This document shows positions 61,183-64,000 of a stretch of DNA of 64,000 nucleotides, one piece after another. Source of the stretch: Geomonas ferrireducens (GTDB lineage: Bacteria; Desulfobacterota; Desulfuromonadia; Geobacterales; Geobacteraceae); assembly GCF_004917065.1 (NCBI RefSeq), contig NZ_SSYA01000001.1:1930161-1994160 (forward strand), read 5' to 3'. The translations under genes and the position numbers were made by a program. Position 1 is the stretch's first letter; each line of letters begins with the position of its first letter. The notes under the pieces are model-generated. The model saw only the letters and a program-made list of their open reading frames with translations. It was not told the DNA's origin and made no database searches.

Positions 61183-62151
61183 TTACTCCATATCCCCAGC
61201 TTTTTCTGTAAGGTAGGCGATGATCCCCGCCATGTCCTCCGGGAGCTCAGTGTCGAACTCGAGGTACTGCCCCGTCACCGGGTGCAGGAAGCCTAAGGTC
61301 TTCGCGTGCAGCGCCTGGCGCCCCATCGTCTTGATCATCTGTCTCAGTACCGGGTCCTTCACCTGGGCGAGCCTGCTCCCCCCGCCGTAGACCTCGTCCG
61401 CCAGAAGCGGGTATCCCGCCTCGGAGAGGTGCACCCGGATCTGATGCGTGCGGCCGGTCTCAAGCCTCAGGCGCACCAGCGTGATGCCGGGGAAGCGCGC
61501 CTCGACGCGCCAGTGGGTGATGGCGTTCTTGCCGTTTCGCGCCTTGCCCGACATCTTCTTCCGGTCCACCGGGTGGCGGCCGATGATCGACTCGATGCGC
61601 CCCTTGTCTTCCTTCAGATTCCCGTACACGAGGGCCAGGTAGATCCTCTTTATGCTGTGCACCTTGAATTGGTCGGAGAGCGCGGTGTGCGCCCGGTCGC
61701 TCTTGGCGATGACCAGAACGCCCGACGTGTCCTTATCTATGCGGTGCACGATCCCCGGACGCAGCTCGCCTCCGATGCCGGAGAGGTCCTTGCAGTGGGC
61801 AAGTAGCGCATTGACGAGGGTACCATCCTCGTTGCCGGCCCCCGGGTGCACCACCATGCCGGCGCCCTTGTTGATCACGATGACATCGGGGTCCTCGTAC
61901 AGCACCTCGAGCGGGATCTCCTGTGGCTGCGGCTCGGCCGGTGTGGGAGGGGGGACGATGACGGTAACGGCGTCGCCTCCCTTCAGCTTGAGCGAGGCCT
62001 TCTGCTTCTGGCCGTTCACCGTGGCGCAGCCGTTGTCGATGAGCCTTGCCGCGGCGGAACGGGTGAGTTCGGGGACGCTGCGGGAAATGAAGCTGTCCAG
62101 CCGCTCGGCATCGGTGTCCATGGGGAAAGTTAGTTCGATGGGGTGTTCCAT
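61183..62151 (-). CDS. rluD: 23S rRNA pseudouridine synthase RluD family
   Basis: A 322-aa enzyme making pseudouridine in 23S rRNA. An N-terminal S4 domain (about residues 15-75: ARLIDNGCATVNGQKQKASL) is followed by the catalytic domain, with Asp in GIVHRIDKDTSGVLVIAKSD (about 140) and ETGRTHQIRVHLSEAGYPLL. IVINKGAGMVVHPGAGN is typical of RluD. The motif reads R-I-D rather than R-L-D, a tolerated change. It is upstream of pgeF on the minus strand. Confidence 0.95.
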   Translation of the reverse strand: MEHPIELTFPMDTDAERLDSFISRSVPELTRSAAARLIDNGCATVNGQKQKASLKLKGGDAVTVIVPPPTPAEPQPQEIPLEVLYEDPDVIVINKGAGMVVHPGAGNEDGTLVNALLAHCKDLSGIGGELRPGIVHRIDKDTSGVLVIAKSDRAHTALSDQFKVHSIKRIYLALVYGNLKEDKGRIESIIGRHPVDRKKMSGKARNGKNAITHWRVEARFPGITLVRLRLETGRTHQIRVHLSEAGYPLLADEVYGGGSRLAQVKDPVLRQMIKTMGRQALHAKTLGFLHPVTGQYLEFDTELPEDMAGIIAYLTEKAGDME

Positions 62152-62184
62152 GTAAGGCCCTGTTTCCCTGGAGGGATATTCTGT

Positions 62185-62223
62185 AAAAAAAGCGCGGGCG
62201 CGTTTCGAATGGAAGCGCGCCCG
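62185..62223 (-). terminator. Rho-independent terminator of the small-protein gene
   Basis: On the minus strand CGGGCGCGC pairs with GCGCGCCCG-type sequence around TTCCATTCGAA, followed by seven T. It separates the gene at 62251 from rluD. Confidence 0.85.
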
Positions 62224-62250
62224 AGACTGTCTAATGTTGTATTGACCTGC

Positions 62251-62514
62251 CTACCAGATGGATGATTCGATCTTACCCGCCCGCTTGATCAGTACGTCGA
62301 CTACGGCAATGTCGAAGATGTTCGATTCCGCCAGATCCTTGGTCACTCGGGACTGGAAGTGCTCCCTTCCCTCGTTTAGTTGATCCTGCAAGAGCTCGAA
62401 GATGTTGTCATCCTTGATGCCCTGTTCGACCTTCTCGCGGTTGTACAGAGCAACATCGGAAATGATGGCCCTGGCAAGTCTTCTGGCCTGATCTGGGTTT
62501 TCTATGAGACTCAT
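62251..62514 (-). CDS. Conserved-looking small protein of unknown function
   Basis: An 87-aa protein. It is helical and charged: PDQARRLARAIISDVALYNR, then KVEQGIKDDNIFELLQDQLN. It has no TM segment or Cys. I chose the ATG at 62514 (GGGAGAG upstream) over the in-frame ATG at 62550, which would place that site inside the gene. It lies between the protease gene and rluD with its own terminator. I do not recognise a family. Confidence 0.75.
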   Translation of the reverse strand: MSLIENPDQARRLARAIISDVALYNREKVEQGIKDDNIFELLQDQLNEGREHFQSRVTKDLAESNIFDIAVVDVLIKRAGKIESSIW

Positions 62515-62574
62515 CGATCTCTCCCGGGGGGGGCAAATGTCAGGGGACACTATACGCAGTTTTTGCCGAAGATT

Positions 62575-64000
62575 CTATCTTAATTTTAAGGCGAAATAGA
62601 TGCTGGCGTTGCCCCGGCGCACGAGCAATGCCACGGCGCCGCGGTTGGCGGCATCCTTCATGGCCTTTTGGTACTCAGCGAGGTTGCGCACCTTCCTCTG
62701 GTTCACCGACACGATGACGTCGCCGCGCTGGATGCCGCTCTCCTCGGCGATCCCCCCCGGCTCGAGGTCGCTCACCACCACGCCGGTCAGGCCCCGGCGG
62801 TGCGCATCAGGGCCTAGTTCCTCAACCGAGAGCCCCAAAACCCCGGCCTCGCGGTCCGGCCTCTGCGTCTGAGGCTGGGCCTGCGCGTTCTCCGCTGGCG
62901 TGGTGGTGACCTGGACCTTTAGCTGTTTGCCGTCGCGGTAAAGCTCCACCTCCACCTTCCTGCCGATCGGCGTTTCCCCAACGAGCCGCTGCAACTGGCG
63001 CACGTCCTTTACGGCCGTGCCGTTGAAACCGGTGATTATGTCCCCCTGCAGGATGCCTGATTTCGCGGCGGGGCCGCCGGGAACCACATCGTTGACGAGG
63101 GCGCCGCTTGCCCTGGGCAGACCGAAGGATTTGGCCATCTCCTCGGTGACCGACTGGATCGATACGCCGAGCCAGCCGCGGCTCACGTTCCCCTTGCTGA
63201 TGAGCTGGGTGACCACCTGCTTCGCCATGTTCACCGGAATCGCGAAGCCGATCCCCTGTCCCGCTGCGACGATGGCGGTGTTGATCCCGATCACCTCGCC
63301 GTAGATGTTGAGTAGCGGCCCCCCGGAGTTGCCCGGGTTGATGGAGGCGTCGGTCTGGATGAAGTCCTCGTAGGTCTCGATCCCCATGTTGGAGCGGCCG
63401 GTGGCCGAGACGACCCCGACGGTGACGGTGCGGTCAAGGCCGAAGGGGTTGCCGATGGCGATGGCCCACTGTCCCACCTGCAGCTTGGTCGAATCGCCGA
63501 GTACCGCGGCCGGGAGCGGCTCCTTCGCGTTGATCTTGATGACCGCGATGTCGGTCTTCGGGTCGGAACCGATCACCTTGCCGGTGTAGACGCTCTCGTT
63601 GGAGAGCTTGACCTGGATGGTCTCCGCGTCCCTGACCACGTGGTCGTTGGTGACGATGTACCCTTCCTGGTTCAGGATGAAGCCTGAGCCTAGGCTGCTT
63701 TCCCTTCTGTACTGCGGGCGGCCCATGTCGCCGAAGAAATCCTCGAAGAACGGCGAGCCTTCAAAGAAGGGGCGCACCAGTTTCTTCTTCCCTATGGTGG
63801 AGATGTTCACCACGGACGGGGTGACTTTTTTGACAAGAGTGGTGAAGGCCTGCTGGGTGACGAGTATGTCCTTGGGAACTTCTTGGACCGGAGCCGGAAC
63901 AGACTCTTTTCTGTTCGACTCGTACAGCATGGCACCTTCTTTCTTCTTGCAGGAAGTAAGGGCGGCGGAAAGGATGAGAAATAAGGCGAGCAGTCTGATG
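62575..64000 (-). CDS. HtrA/DegP-type serine protease lipoprotein, 5' end outside window
   Basis: Periplasmic quality-control protease. The frame continues upstream of the ATG at 63930 to the window edge, giving a hydrophobic stretch that ends in LTSC, a lipobox, then KKKEGAMLYESN, so the true start lies beyond 64000 and the protein is a lipoprotein. The catalytic triad is intact: His in VTNDHVVRDA, Asp in KTDIAVIKI and Ser in NPGNSGGPLLNIYG. Two PDZ domains follow (GWLGVSIQSV and VLGLSVEELG regions). Confidence 0.93.
   Translation of the reverse strand, partial: IRLLALFLILSAALTSCKKKEGAMLYESNRKESVPAPVQEVPKDILVTQQAFTTLVKKVTPSVVNISTIGKKKLVRPFFEGSPFFEDFFGDMGRPQYRRESSLGSGFILNQEGYIVTNDHVVRDAETIQVKLSNESVYTGKVIGSDPKTDIAVIKINAKEPLPAAVLGDSTKLQVGQWAIAIGNPFGLDRTVTVGVVSATGRSNMGIETYEDFIQTDASINPGNSGGPLLNIYGEVIGINTAIVAAGQGIGFAIPVNMAKQVVTQLISKGNVSRGWLGVSIQSVTEEMAKSFGLPRASGALVNDVVPGGPAAKSGILQGDIITGFNGTAVKDVRQLQRLVGETPIGRKVEVELYRDGKQLKVQVTTTPAENAQAQPQTQRPDREAGVLGLSVEELGPDAHRRGLTGVVVSDLEPGGIAEESGIQRGDVIVSVNQRKVRNLAEYQKAMKDAANRGAVALLVRRGNASIYFALKLR

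Overview
The window is a continuous, high-GC chromosomal segment from a Geobacter-type bacterium (order Geobacterales; Geomonas/Citrifermentans-like is my guess, not provable here). The signs are a triheme PpcA-type cytochrome c7, a System II cytochrome c maturation pair next to a 10-11-heme cytochrome, TlpA/CcdA thiol proteins, a YedF/DUF3343 selenium-type pair, and sigma70-type promoters and dense ATGA-coupled operons. No tRNA, rRNA, CRISPR array, prophage or transposase was seen.

Layout. 1-3467: purine genes purH (cut by the left edge), purD, purE. 3559-7299: ppcA-like cytochrome, ccsB, ccsA and a multiheme cytochrome. 7363-23754: a surface-polysaccharide locus with eight glycosyltransferases, a Wzx-type flippase, a YfhO-family membrane protein, a DUF362 protein, an ATP-grasp ligase and a winged-helix regulator preceded by a 300-bp array of phased 20-bp repeats. 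23755-25390: a repeat-rich stretch holding a GxxExxY nuclease-like gene and a TrmN6-type methyltransferase. 25391-27069: DUF721, a small membrane protein, DUF3343 and yedF. 27221-32928: ffh-rpsP-khpA-rimM-trmD-RNA methyltransferase-rplS, then rnhB and yraN. 33028-36129: DUF4149, a split glutamine-dependent NAD synthetase and rsmI. 36144-40549 (minus): lipoprotein, csaA, ltaE, pgi. 40918-46440: a Fis-like HTH protein, polyprenyl synthase, a small protein, an NtrC-family regulator, tlpA, ccdA and a VOC protein. 46445-49635 (minus): IPT/TIG protein, lptG, lptF. 49735-52632: a Crp/Fnr regulator and a two-component pair. 52701-59154: Mpg-like nucleotidyltransferase/PMM fusion, GH57, glgA and a 54-aa acidic protein. 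59230-64000 (minus): lipoprotein, pgeF, rluD, a small protein and an HtrA protease cut by the right edge.

Functional links. ccsBA with tlpA/ccdA would mature the c-type cytochromes encoded here. The polysaccharide locus, lptFG, pgi and the Mpg-like protein all feed envelope glycans. The GH57-glgA pair points to glycogen-type storage.

The least expected content is non-coding: the 20-bp array at 10621-10921, whose units carry an AATC-Y-GATT dyad, and four families of dispersed palindromes. The palindromes sit between genes, in places supply the last codons or the stop of a gene, and in one place bracket the GxxExxY gene. Two proteins look catalytically altered: the phosphomannomutase half of the Mpg fusion has lost both its catalytic loops, and the histidine kinase at 50610 lacks the N-box asparagines.
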